Assembly: GCA_023213395.1 (NCBI GenBank)
Contig: CM041465.1
Span: 167,407,741-167,471,740, forward strand
Direction of reading: 5' to 3'
DNA from: Cycas panzhihuaensis
Taxonomy: Eukaryota; Cycadophyta
DNA length: 64,000 nucleotides
Numbering within the stretch: the stretch's first letter is position 1; each line of letters opens with the position of its first letter. Shown here piece by piece: positions 48,900 through 60,100 of this stretch. A program made the position numbers and the translations under genes. The notes beneath the pieces were generated by a model. The model worked only from the letters and a program-made list of their open reading frames with translations. It did no database searches and was not told the DNA's origin.

Positions 48900-50339
48900 A
48901 CTATTTATCCCACCATATATTTTAAGCTATTTGTGATGTTGAAGCTAAGGAAGAAGCTAGATAAAACCTATTACTTGAGTCTCTTTTTCAAGACTTAAGG
49001 CCCCAATTAGACCAATACCCCCTATTCTTAGGACTTGATATGATTTCTTTAACTCTAAGTGGCATGGGTAGCTATAAGTATTTAGTCATACTTAATGACT
49101 TTAAGTTAGATCAAATAGACAAAAGGCCTCCTACACATCATGTGGACATGATATCTCATACATGGGGGATGTATGTCATGTAGATATTCCCCTCTATTTG
49201 GTCTTTTCAAAAGGGCCTCTCCTCTGGTCGAGCCTTAATAAGACCCCATGTAAAACCCCAAGACCTTGTCTTCATTACGTCCAACCCATAGGATATCCTC
49301 TTTTTAGTGAGTCTAGATTACATGACATTTATACCAACTCATCCATACTTGTCATCCTAATTTCTAAGAAGAGATCCTTGAGTTAATATCTATGACTCCT
49401 CCTCATCCTCAACCCATCCTACTATCTACCAACCTTGTGGGACTCTTATGGGTAGTCACCAACTTAGGTGATATGTTTAGGATCCCTAATGTGATAAAAT
49501 CCCTTTGAGGAAGGGTGACAACCTCACCCTTCTAACTTGAATCATTAACATAATCTGTCATGTTTAGGACTTCCCTGATATGATGCTGATGTAAGTTGAT
49601 CCATACCTTACCCCTTTAATCTATGACTTAGATGCTAAGTTTAACTCTACCTTCTTACATGATGAGTTCATCATCCATGAACCCCCTCCATTGTTCCTTT
49701 CTAATGGACCAATGGGCCCTCTATTTTTGACCAAAGGCCTAAAACCAATGACCCTCCTATTACCTTTAACTAACTCCTTTAGGAAGTGGATCATATATAC
49801 TATTGGCATCAATAATTATCTTCTCTAGAATATACCCTTCACTTAATTTAATTAGTTTCTTAAGTAATACACCAACCCTCCCTTATAAAACCCAAAGGCC
49901 ATCCCTTAGGGAAAGGACATCAATGGGATAGATTACTTTCAAAATAATGAAGTGCTACTACAACACCTTATAGGGGATTCCACTAATCCTCCTCTAAATC
50001 ACCATAGTTTGGGATTTAAAAAGTTCCTCATCATTAGTTCTCCTTTAGCTAAGCCTTTTACAACTCAAGTTATCCCAAATCTACTCATTAGCCAAGCCCC
50101 TCCTTATTTTGAGGAGGGGAATATACTTATTATGGAAGGAACTATAAACATAACTACCACCCTAAGTAAGATCATAAAGGTGGGGGTAAAATGCTCCTCT
50201 AAATAAATAGTTTAATACATGGAGCTCTTCTAAGAGTTCTAAGATATATTTATGTGGGATTACACTAACATAAAGGTCATAAGCCTTGAGATCATCACCC
50301 ATAGCCTCATAACTATTCTAGAATCTAACCTTCTAAGGT

Positions 50340-50990
50340 AGAAATAATGGACAATTCACCCTAAGCTTTTGACTATTATCAAGATGAAGTTCAAGAAGCT
50401 CCATAATATGGGTTTAATCACCTTGATCAACTATCCATGTTAGGTCTCAAACATTTTCTTAATTGTAATGGAAAATGGAGTAATATGTATTTGTATTGAT
50501 TTTAGATAGATCAGTAATACCTACCATAAGGACAACTTCCCCTCCCTTTTATCAATTAGATCATAGGACACATGATAGGGTTCTTAAGCTAAAATCAAAT
50601 TTAGATCTAACTTAAGAATCATCACTAGACAACCTTTACCACTGCCCAAGGCACATTTGTTTATATAGCAGCAGCCTTGGGCCTTAAAAAAACTAGTGTA
50701 ATGTACCAATGATCCATGCACTTAATTTTCCATGATTTCATCAATAAGATCTTGGAGGTGCTTATAAATGATGTACTTGACCTATCATGTAAAAGGAGAG
50801 ACCACCCTACTAATCTAAAGAAAATCTTCTTCAAATGTAAAAAATTCCATATTAGTTTAAAACTGCATAAGTGTGTATTCATAGTTATAATAGGGAAGCT
50901 CTTAGGATTTCTCATATCATACAAAGGTATTGAAGTTGACCCTTATAAAGTAGGGGTAATCTTAGAGATGCCTCCCCCTTAAATATAAAA
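50340..50990 (+). pseudogene. element B reverse transcriptase
   Basis: The clear part is the open stretch 50716-50982: MHLIFHDFINKILEVLINDVL, FFKCKKFHISLKLHKCVF, IGKLLGFLISYKGIEVDPYKV, the second half of a gypsy RT. The catalytic Y-x-D-D box reads L-I-N-D at 50761-50772, so one catalytic Asp is lost by an Asp-to-Asn change. The first half upstream is only faintly readable (FLIVMENGVICICIDF-like text near 50455-50500). Confidence 0.85.
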
Positions 50991-51059
50991 TCACATAAAA
51001 TCCTTTCTTAGGTATCTTAGATTCTTATGGTGTTTCTTAGCAAACTTTTTGATGAATGA

Positions 51060-52326
51060 CAAACCCATGAATAACCTCCTTAAGAAGGAGAGCCTATTTA
51101 TTTAGGCACTAATAACACAAGTTACCTTTGAAGAACTTAAACATAACCTAGTTTCTACCCCTATATTAGCTCCCCTATAGTTTGAAAAACCTTTCATTTT
51201 GTATACAGCATCTATGAGTGTGCTTGTTAGGGCTATGTTAGCCCAAGAAGATGATTTAGGAGTGTAGTGTGTAGTTTATTTTATTAGTTTCACTCTCATC
51301 ACTACAAAGTTTAATTACACCTTGGTTGAAAAAAATTGCCTCACTCTTATGTTTACCACCAAAAAATTGAGGCACTACCTCCTTGGAAACATAACAAACA
51401 TCATCATCTAATCTAATCCCTTGCACTTCCTAATGACAAAATTAGATCTCATAGGATAATTAAGAAAGTAGGCTATTCTCTTACAAGATTATAACCTATA
51501 AATTATTAACAAAAATTCCAAGAAAGGAATGGTGGTGGTAGAGTTATTAACTCACACATTCCTCCCTAATCTAACAAACACTTCTATTAATAATTCTCTA
51601 CTTGACAAAGCCATCATGGCCCTTATGTAAACCCATGGCCAAAGGCATATTAACAAAGAATGGAATGACAACATTATTCACTACTTAGTCCATAAAGTAT
51701 TTCTCAAAAATGTTAGTGACAAAGTTAAACAATGCATAAGGGATATAAGTTGATAATATTTTTTCATGTGTGACACCTTTACAAGCAATTATTTGATGAA
51801 ATTCTTGTTAAATATGTCAATCTAGAAGAGACACATTAGATCCTCTACAACTCTTATGATAACATCTATAAAGGGTATTTCAATAGATAATCAATGGTCT
51901 AGAGAATCTTACAAATGGGTTTCTTCTAGCCTATCCTATTCAAAGATGCCCATGTCTATGTTCAAAAATGTAAGCGATGCTAATAACATTCTAATATTGT
52001 GCACTAGCCTTTTGAGGCTCTATATATCATCCTTTCACCTTGGCCCCTCTCTCAGTAGGGCTTGGGTTTAATAAGGGCTATCATGCCCCCATCCTCTTTG
52101 GGTCATAAGTTTATCTTAACTATGATAGAGTATTTCACCAAATAGGTAGAAGCCATACATATTTTATTAACAATGGTAAAAACTATCACCACATTCATCT
52201 TTCAATATGTTATTTATCATTTTGAGATATTAGACATCTTGATCACAAATAATAAAATTCCATACTATGACAAAGAAGTTGATGAATTATGTGATAAATT
52301 TCACATCCATCTTCAAACCTTATCAT
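51060..52326 (+). pseudogene. element B RNase H and integrase, first part
   Basis: The RNase H blocks EKPFILYTASMSVLVRAMLAQEDD, VVYFISFTL and TLMFTTKKLRHYL lie at about 51180-51400. The integrase follows, with YEHI/WKWVSSSLSYS-type sequence near 51920. After 52110 come FTKxVEAIHILLTM, FQYVIYHFEILDILITNNKIPYY (second catalytic Asp changed to Asn) and VDELCDKF. The frame then meets the element E insertion. Confidence 0.8.
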
Positions 52327-52331
52327 CTTAT
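52327..52331. repeat. CTTAT target-site duplication, left copy (element E)
   Basis: CTTAT precedes the LTR start TATTAGAATTAGG and is repeated exactly at 55591-55595. Confidence 0.92.
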
Positions 52332-52628
52332 TATTAGAATTAGGAATGTAATAATCACATTAAACCCTAATAGTGAGTAAAAGATAAATAATAACGTACA
52401 AAAGATGAAGTATGTACAAAATAGACACCATGTTGGAGAATTGGCCAAAACTCAATTATGAACAAAGAAGAGTACATACTTATAGTACAAGCTCATCACT
52501 AGTGAGAGAACCCCATTGGACTATTTAAAGGTAGCACACATATCAAGGTGGCCCACAACTCTAATATAAAATATAAGAAATAGAGAGAGTTTACATAGGG
52601 TTAATGTAATTGGGTATTACACCCAACA
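52332..52628 (-). repeat. element E 3' LTR
   Basis: TATTAGAATTAGG...TTACACCCAACA on the plus strand, 297 bp, aligned without gaps to 55294-55590. On the minus strand it starts TGTTGGG and ends CTAATA, so the ends are TG...TA, not TG...CA, in both copies. Confidence 0.96.
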
Positions 52629-52637
52629 TTCCCCCTT
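52629..52637 (-). other. element E polypurine tract
   Basis: Minus strand AAGGGGGAA directly before the 3' LTR start TGTTGGG, where plus-strand DNA synthesis would be primed. Confidence 0.88.
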
Positions 52638-53764
52638 GTAATAGTTAATTACATAAATATTGTTACATTAATGATAAGCTCAAGTCTCCAAAAGTCTATT
52701 GGATAACAAATGCTACTGCACAGAATAAAAAAGCTGCCGAAGTCAATATGAAGTGGAGTCCATCTACCGAAATGCATGGTTCATCAATCACTACAACCAC
52801 CAATTGGGTAGGAACTCCTTTTGTATATGTGGATTAATTAGGAGCTAGAAAGAGTAGCTGAATAAGATCCCACCCCTTACTCATATAGGAGTGTAAGCAG
52901 AAAAAAAAATATAAGGCACATGGCACATGGCAGGCAAGAGTAGCCTTAAAAAGTGTGTCCTACCTCTTGTTCAATAGGACTAGCACTTCTTCGGCATCTA
53001 ATGGCTAGAAATACAATGGCATTATGGCCTCAAACATGCCACATGGGTTAAAATATGCCTCATTGGGCTAATAACTTGCCACCATGGGCAAAAATAACTA
53101 GCATTAGAAGTTTTTATATGACTAAAAAATAATAAGTGACTTATGTAGCACATATGAATCTCTCTCATTAATGAAGTACAATATGATCACAATGGGTTCT
53201 TCAAGAGCAAAAAATAAGTCCATGGTACATGTTATCCCCCTTATTTAGGGTACATTACATCAATAAGCCTAAAAAATACAATATGTGCTAGTAGAAGCTA
53301 AAAAAAAGTAAAGACAAATAAGAACTTGTAACTTGGAACTAAAAAAATCTTAATGAAAATAGGTCCAAAATATATCAAATGACTTGCCAAATTAAAGGTC
53401 TCTTTGTTACGGACCCAACACAATAGATAAGACTAAAAAAGGATCTCCCAATCTCAAGATATAGCCAAAAAAGTGACCAATACTCTAGAAAATGATAAAA
53501 ATGGGGACTAGCCCCCTCGATAAACTGGCAGCTGGTCATATAAAACCTCTATAAGACCAAGTGTGAACTATTAAGAGGGTTGAACATACTTGAAATCATT
53601 ATGTAATATGATTAAATTTTATTTTTCAAATTGAGAAAAATTAAACTCTTTTCAAAGAAATTTAAAATCCGCATCAATAATATTAATAAAAAAAACAACC
53701 GCATTAGGGTTCTGCCAAGATCATTATGATCGGGCCACTGCCATGAGTATTGTAAGTCTGTGAG
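52638..53764 (-). other. element E interior, 3' part, nothing recognised
   Basis: No protein family could be read in either direction. A GTCCCC-like and TTTTGGCTATATC-containing segment (53400-53560) and a run of CATGGCACATGGCA repeats near 52918 are the only notable features. Further captured exons or introns may hide here. Confidence 0.5.
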
Positions 53765-53911
53765 CTACAGATAACAAGGGGGAGCATTACCATTGAATAT
53801 GTGTAACTCATCAATATGAGTATCAATTGCTAAAACCACCACGCCATAGGTTCCTTTCCCAACAACTTCCTTTATGTGGTATCGATTAGCTTCCCCATAT
53901 TCTATGAAAAT
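53765..53911 (-). pseudogene. captured MAP-kinase N-lobe fragment inside element E
   Basis: The minus-strand frame 53911-53765 opens with IFIEYGEANRYHIKEVVGKG and continues TYGVVVLAIDTH, then leaves the family and stops at TAG (53767-53765). EYGEA-RY-I-EVVGKG-YGVV-AIDTH is the start of the kinase domain in plant MAP kinases, most like the TDY group. It includes the complete glycine-rich ATP loop G-K-G-T-Y-G-V-V. The Lys of VAIKK, the catalytic loop and the activation loop are absent, so it cannot be a kinase. A stop (TAA) lies just before the fragment. It could be an exon end or a break made when the piece was captured. Confidence 0.85.
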
Positions 53912-54355
53912 TTATATTTCAAGCATGCCGGGACAAGCAAAGATGGCCATCAAAGTCTGACCCTGCCCCCAAGGACAGTGTAAACATAAAATTTATAATT
54001 ATCTTTGGCCTCGAGTTTTACAAATCTCTGGCGAAGACATAGTGTTACCTAGGGCAAGCACAGCCTATAGAAGCTTTAAATAAAGAAAACCTCATAGTAA
54101 GGAAAACTCAATCTTCCCTAGGTGATAATCAAAGCATGTAGACCTTCCATCCCACGGTCGATACATCCATTAGTAGTGGCATCAACCTTCGGGGATTATA
54201 ATCCATCTGCAATCAATATGATTCTACTAGAATTGAGCCCGCAACCACCTATCTTCTCATAATTACTAGCTACTAACTACTAGATCAAGCCCTAAGTGTG
54301 GAGGACCACCTGATTTTCCCTTTGTCTCTTCTTTCTATTCAATGGATGACATATT
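53912..54355 (-). other. element E interior between the two captured fragments
   Basis: Less AT-rich than the surroundings on some stretches, for example GGGGGCAGGGTCAGAC near 53965 and CGACCGTGGGATGGAAG near 54155 on the minus strand. A TTGATTGCAG-ATGG junction near 54208 resembles an intron 3' end followed by an open stretch (NPRRLMPLLMDVSTVGWKVY). I cannot name a gene. Introns or untranslated parts of the captured genes, or a third gene, are possible. Confidence 0.4.
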
Positions 54356-54442
54356 CTGCCATGAATCTAGTAGGATCAATATCTTCTCTCTTATATTTAA
54401 ATCTAGCTTTTTCTTTACTATCTTCCCCATCTCATGCAATAC
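54356..54442 (-). pseudogene. captured VHS-domain (TOM1-like) fragment inside element E
   Basis: The minus-strand frame 54442-54356 reads VLHEMGKIVKKKLDLNIREK followed by ILILLDSWQ, 29 codons, after which similarity ends and a TAG follows six codons later. In plant TOM1-like (TOL) VHS-GAT proteins the second half of the VHS domain carries VLHEMVKIVKKK-DL-V-EKIL-LIDTWQ, so agreement is near complete. VHS domains bind ubiquitinated cargo and lipids in endosomal sorting. Only helices around this point are present; a TAA stop directly precedes the fragment. Most likely a single partial exon. Confidence 0.85.
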
Positions 54443-54479
54443 TTATGCTACATACCTTATGATAAAAAATGTTAGATCA

Positions 54480-55280
54480 TGCCAATAAGGAATAATTGCA
54501 ATAAATGATATTTTCTCTTCACAGTTATGTTGTAGTTTTTCTTCAACATCTAGTTGGATCCTTTGTTATAGAACATGCCTTCAAGTTGGCAAATGGAACT
54601 CAAAAGCAAAAGACCATTGGCAGGAGAGTTGTTCAAGGCCATTGGTAGCAAAGAGAGCCCAACTCATACATTACCAAACATGGCAACTTTCCCCTTTTTT
54701 TCTTTTTTTGAAAAATACATAACATAGCCCAAATTTGAAGGCCTTAAATACAATTTTTTTTTTTTCAATATTGTAAGCCACAAAGAGAATATATATCAGC
54801 AGAAAGAATATAGAACCTTTATCCACCTGTAGATCTATAAAAATAAAATTTGAAATGGAGTCACTCTTGGCCAAGAAGGACTCACTCAACTACTATCAAT
54901 AATCTTGGTTGCATTCTTATCCACTGACGTGTAATGGAGATGGTCTTCCAGTAATTGGAATTTGAACATGAGTTTTTATGGACTTTCACCTACATGCAAT
55001 ATTATTGTGGTGCCACATGCATGGAAGATGTCCACTTGAGCAGCTTCAATAAGCTTTAAACAACTTCAAAAAACTTTAAAATGGGCTTGAAATAGCTTCT
55101 CATCAACATCAAAAATAGCCCTTCAAAAACTGATAACAGTCCCATAACAAAATATGCACAAGATGTAACTTGAAATGATCTTCAACTTGATAAAGTCACC
55201 AAGCAGGCATATCAAATAAAAAATTACAAGGCTTTAAAGTTCAAAAATAAGGACAACATGCCTCCAAGGATTGAACCTTG
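54480..55280 (-). other. element E leader, 5' of the captured fragments
   Basis: From the primer site downstream, about 0.8 kb of non-coding sequence with T/A runs (54690-54770). Short open stretches (54889-54671) match nothing. Part just upstream of the VHS piece (54580-54450) stays open in the VHS frame but is not VHS-like, perhaps intron or another source. Confidence 0.5.
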
Positions 55281-55293
55281 GGCTCTAATACCA
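55281..55293 (-). other. element E primer-binding site
   Basis: Minus strand TGGTATTAGAGCC, one base different from TGGTATCAGAGCC complementary to initiator methionine tRNA, directly adjoining the 5' LTR. Confidence 0.93.
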
Positions 55294-55590
55294 TATTAGA
55301 ATTAGGAATGTAATAATCACATCAAACCCTAATGGTGAGTAAAAGATAAATAATAAAGTACAAAAGATGAAGTATGTATAAAATGAACACCATGTTGGAG
55401 AATTGGCCAAAACTCAATTATGAATAAAGAAGAGTACATACTTATAGTACAAGTTCACCACTAGTGAGAGAACCCCATTGGACTACTTAAAGGTGGCACA
55501 TATATCAAGGTGGCCCACAAATCTAATATAAAATACAAGAAATAGAGAGAGTTTACATAGGGTTAATATAATTGGGTATTACACTCAACA
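55294..55590 (-). repeat. element E 5' LTR
   Basis: 297-bp partner of 52332-52628, ending ACACTCAACA before the duplicated CTTAT. Confidence 0.96.
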
Positions 55591-55595
55591 CTTAT
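55591..55595. repeat. CTTAT target-site duplication, right copy (element E)
   Basis: Exact repeat of 52327-52331. Confidence 0.92.
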
Positions 55596-56180
55596 TACCC
55601 TTAGGCAAACACGAAAATCAAGGCATTTAACAAAATGTTGATCTCAATTCTAAAGAAAATGATGCCCAAATCTCAATAAGATTGGCATTAATAGTTGTAT
55701 CCTACCTTATTGGCTTATTGAACATCTATACAAACTACCATAGGCATGATACTTTCTCCTTTATCTATGGATTAGAAGCTATCCTTCCACTAAAAGTCAA
55801 GATCCCATCTTCAAGAGTTTTGTTAAAAGATTTCATCAATGGAGAGTGGAGTCATCAAGCATGCCTTCTTAATTTGGAAGCCTTAGATGAGAGTTACCTC
55901 ATTACATATAAGAAAAATATCACTTCTAAAACAAAAGCTCAGTGGGCCCATGGTAAATATCTATAATCCCAAAAATTTACCCTAGGATAATAAAAGTTTT
56001 TAAGTTTGAATATTTGTATGATTGTCTTCCAAAATTTATACTAAAATGGATCAACCCATTTATCATATGATAAAATCTTGTAAATAATGCATATTGAATT
56101 ACCACCATTGAGGGCCTTAAGTTTGAAAAATCTATCAATGGGTAGTTTCTCAAAAAAATTTCAGTTGACAATGTCACCAC
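55596..56180 (+). pseudogene. element B integrase, second part
   Basis: Resumes after element E with YYPLGKHENQ (across the duplication). Then the open stretch 55682-55966 reads NYHRHDTFSFIYGLEAILPL, KVKIPSSRVLL, QACLLNLEALDESYL, the C-terminal part of the gypsy integrase, as in element A near 40650. The end of pol is readable in pieces to about 56175. Confidence 0.85.
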
Positions 56181-56660
56181 TATGCTCTGAAATGATCACT
56201 AAACTACCATATGCTCTGAAATGATCTTAAACTACTTTTCACTCTATAATGAGCCTAAACTATAGGATTCTTTGATAAGAACTTAAAATTTCATTTTCAC
56301 TCTACTATGAGTATAAACTAGAATTATGCTTCATAATGAGTAAAACTATCCATGCTCCATTGGAGCCAATAATGGTAGGCACAACCTAAAAATCCCCTTT
56401 AAATCATTCATTAACAAGGTTAAACTTTAGTGATTAAATTATTATCAAATTTTATGCGTATTAGGGCATGCCAATCATTCATGCTTATTATGGCACCTAA
56501 TTCTCTATCATGAGAAAAACCCTCCTCTCGTGTGGAACCCCCCGTAAGGGCATTACACTCATCTATGAGCATAAACTAGACTCTAACTTCATCATGATTA
56601 TAAACTATCATTTATTAATATTATCTGTAAAAAAAAAAAAAAAAAAAGAGCTCTAAAACT
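56181..56660 (+). repeat. repeated ATGAGxxTAAACTAT motif after element B pol, with A19 run
   Basis: Several copies of CTCT(G/A)(A/T)AATGA(T/G)C/GTATAAACTA-type sequence at about 56188, 56217, 56242, 56306, 56331, 56562 and 56594, followed by 19 A at 56629-56647. The same motif follows pol in element A. Confidence 0.75.
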
Positions 56661-57149
56661 ATAAGACCCAAAAAATAATTGCATATGCCTCTATATATAT
56701 TTTCTAGCTTAATCTAACTTTGAAATTTAGAATGAACTACTTATGTCATTACACCTTGTATAGTTAAATGTGATTTGTATTATACTACATTGATTCCCTT
56801 TATTTATTTAGTCATAAAACATGTTGCAACTAGGCTAAAAGTAGGTTCAAAGCCACTTCACAAATGTTTCCCCAACTAGATCAACTCATCAGTAGGTAGT
56901 ACACTATTAAAACTAGGAAATTTTAATGAAAAATTAAAAAGAAATGAGTAAAATATAACATCTTATGAAGTTTCCTATCCATCTCACAGTAGACAAGGGA
57001 TACTATAGAGATCTCTGTGGTATCATAAAGAGTTAAACTTTGTGGTACTTTTGTAATCTTCATGGTACGACCAAGAACACAAAAAGTTTAAAATCTCAAA
57101 AAAATATTTAGAAACTCAATTTTTAGGCTAACTCTAGTCTATTCAAAAC

Positions 57150-60100
57150 TTCTTAGGAATCAAATTACCCTAGCATGGCCATAAGTAGGAGTTTAATCAT
57201 ACCTCATTTGATCAGAAAATATGTATAGGATGCCTCCCTTAAAAAATTCCTTCAAAGTGACCTTTAATCATTATTATTAATGCATAAAAGATGCACCCAT
57301 GGTGCCAAAACTTATTTTGAGGTAATCCTCTCTTGTGAATACCTTTACTATCTAGCACCCACCCTCTAGAGTGAGTGAAGCATCAATCATATAAGGGGAG
57401 GATGAATAATATAACCTAATAGGTGGACCTAAAGGTTGAAGGGGGCCTATGTCAAAAAAGAGATAAACTTATACCTCTAACAAGGCATCCATGCATCTTG
57501 TGGATGTAAGTGGAAGGATAAAATACAATTAGGTTCTAGGATAATGGGTAATATATAGGTGTATATAGTATTCCAAAAGGAAAAAATAGGAAAATAACCT
57601 AAACAAAAATAATCACTTACTAACTAATCAAGCAAGCAATGCAAACAAACAAATGAGGAAGAAAACATACATGAAAAGAGATTAAAGAGTGAACTACTAG
57701 CTAACTAAAAGCATCCAGATGAAATCAATCTATTTATTAGTAGATACCCTTAAAAGGACTAAATAGAACTCAATAAAAGGCCCTCAGAGTGTGAGGGTAT
57801 CACTAGGATGTATGCACCCTAATTATAGTTGCTTTTACATATTTATCCTAACACAGTTAATCCCTTCAAAGACTAACTTATCCTAATTTGATTTCTAAAT
57901 GACCTTAATATGATAGACTCAATCTAAAAATAAAGGAAAGGACTAAACCTATCAAGAGGCCTAAGGGAGTTAAGACCATAAGGTACATCCAATCATGTAT
58001 AAGATAATAGGGACCTATCAACATTAGTGACCCATCTTATAATAAGTGTAAGATAGCTTGACAATGCTTCCATCTGGCTCCAATAGACATCAAGCTATAA
58101 TAAGAGAAAAAAAGAGGTCATCACTTTTAATAGAATAAATGAGGTCTATTTGATTATCAACACCCTATGCATAAGCATATAATATAAATAGGTGCCACTC
58201 ACTAACCTATTCAAAACATAAATCACAAGACTTAATTTGCCTAAATGCAAAAGGCCACCTCTTTCATTTAAAGATAAAACTTAAATAGAAAGGTAGTGGT
58301 CCCCCCCTCTTTAGTAGAAGAATAAACCTAACCTAGAAAATTACTATGATTGACAATCAACACAACTAAAATACTCTTTAAATTATATAAAAGTAGTAAA
58401 TAAATTAACCTAGGAAAGGTCTTTTGGCCCCATGAATTTGAGGACTCATAACAAGTGTTGACCTCTACTCCATTATGACCTTTGTAAAGAGTGAAAATAC
58501 AAATAGAAATGCAATGCAATACAAAGTCTTTAACTTATCTCTTTATTATTTTAACGATCTTTTTCTTTGAAAATTAAGTTAATTGTATATAAGGTGGAGG
58601 GAGAGATAGGCATGCATAACAAACATATAATTAATATTCTTCTTCCTTTTTTATTCCAAATGAAATTTAAAATAAAAAATGCATTTCAATTTTTTTTTCA
58701 TTTTGAAAATAAAATTTATCAGAGAGGGTTTAAGAGGAAGACTTGAATTTTTCTTTGGATAATTATAAAATCCCCTTTTAGAAATGTAAAGCCTCATGAA
58801 TCTAAGTCACTAAAGGAATCAAAACATCATTAGAATCACGCATAGATCTACAACTTTATAGAAAAATTATGATAGCATTATTCTATTCTAAGTTGACTTA
58901 TGACCAATAAAATATTGTTTATAACCTCATATGCTTGAAATTTTACTTAAAGCAATGCTTCTAGATTCCCACCCTTTTATATTGCTAGAACAAGTTAGTT
59001 AACACTTCTATTATGTAACAAGCATTGTTTAGTTGATGGAAAGACTAGGGAAAGAAGGTCATATCTCTAGCTTACTTTTAAAGTTTTCAACCTATATAAA
59101 GCATGCTAAAATGCTCCCATACCTATAAAGTTAGTGCATGTTATAAAATTTTTTGAAACTCAACAATAATAGAAATAATTACAAACTAAAATTAACAACA
59201 AGCTAAACAAGAAATGGAACCTTAGAGCTAGTAGTGATTCCACTATATTCAAAGCACAAAAAGTGTTAACCTTTATTCTCCCTGTAAATCACTTCCATTG
59301 CAAAAATAGAGTGAAACATATAAGGCACACAAAGTGAAAACCAAATAGTAAAATATAAAAGTGGTTCAAAAATAAGAAATAAAGTAATAATTAGGAATGG
59401 AAATGGAATACAAATAGTGTGGGGGGTATTTCCCCAACTCCTAATCAATGATGAATCATCATGCCATGTAGCTCTAATCAAAGAGGTCTCCAGCAAAAAT
59501 ATAACTCTAATCTCTAAGCTAAAGGTGGAAGTGAATAAACAAGTATGAAGGGGCAAGAAATTCTAGAGAAAATTTGGCAACATTATATCAATATAACACT
59601 ACAAATTTTGAGCCTCTCAATCATGTGACAATGAGATGGATTTTATAGATATTATAAGGTGGAGTAAAGTAGTATTAGACCTATCATTTGGAACCAAATC
59701 ATGGGCCAAACCCATAAGCAACTTTCCCATGTATTTATCTCAGTCTAGATGACAAAGAATTAAAAAGCAAGTCTTTGGTAAGGAAAGAATAAATTCCCCA
59801 AGATTTTTTATAATGCCTAAGTTAGAAATACAGTTGAGCATATTAGTTATGCATTAAATGCATATGGCCCTTCTTTTAGTTCACCTACTATCATCTCACA
59901 AAGTTCTTAATGGTATCGTGAAGTTTGAAACTTCATGATATCGCAATGAACTTTTTGATACTACAAAGTTTCCCAAAGACCAAATACACCACAAGATAGA
60001 CTCATTTCAACATGGGATGGTATAAAATCAAAGATAGATAGCTATTTATCACAATTAAATGGAGGAAAATACATATAAAAGTAATAATTTTGATGATAAA

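Larger units (their letters stand above)
52332..55590 (-). mobile_element. element E: non-autonomous LTR element carrying host-gene fragments
   Basis: A 3259-bp element with 297-bp LTRs, a 5-bp duplication, a tRNA-iMet-type primer site and a polypurine tract, all read on the minus strand. No gag, protease, RT or integrase motif occurs in the 2.67-kb interior. Instead a VHS-domain fragment (54442-54356) and a MAP-kinase fragment (53911-53816) lie in the same orientation as the element. Copia-type primer site and TGTTGGG start suggest copia enzymes move it. Host-gene capture by LTR elements is known (for example Bs1 of maize), but this combination is new to me. The LTRs differ at 16 of 297 sites, 14 of them transitions. 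Confidence 0.93.
48900..56180 (+). mobile_element. element B: Ty3/gypsy pol remnant, interrupted by element E
   Basis: Plus-strand gypsy pol of the same lineage as element A: linker (49952-50206), RT (50340-50990), RNase H (51060-51440) and integrase (51900-52326 and 55596-56180). Gag, protease and LTRs are not recognisable. The integrase is split by the 3.26-kb element E; joining 52331 to 55596 restores a continuous target with the duplicated CTTAT. It has the same kinds of stops as A and is at least as decayed. Confidence 0.82.

Noticed and set aside
54671-54889. 72-codon minus-strand frame in the element E leader as a third captured gene
   Set aside because: Low-complexity Lys/Phe/Ile text over A/T runs with no recognisable family.
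58328-59556. Minus-strand open frames inside repeat D copy 2
   Set aside because: The homologous part of D copy 1 is not open, so they are not conserved coding sequences.
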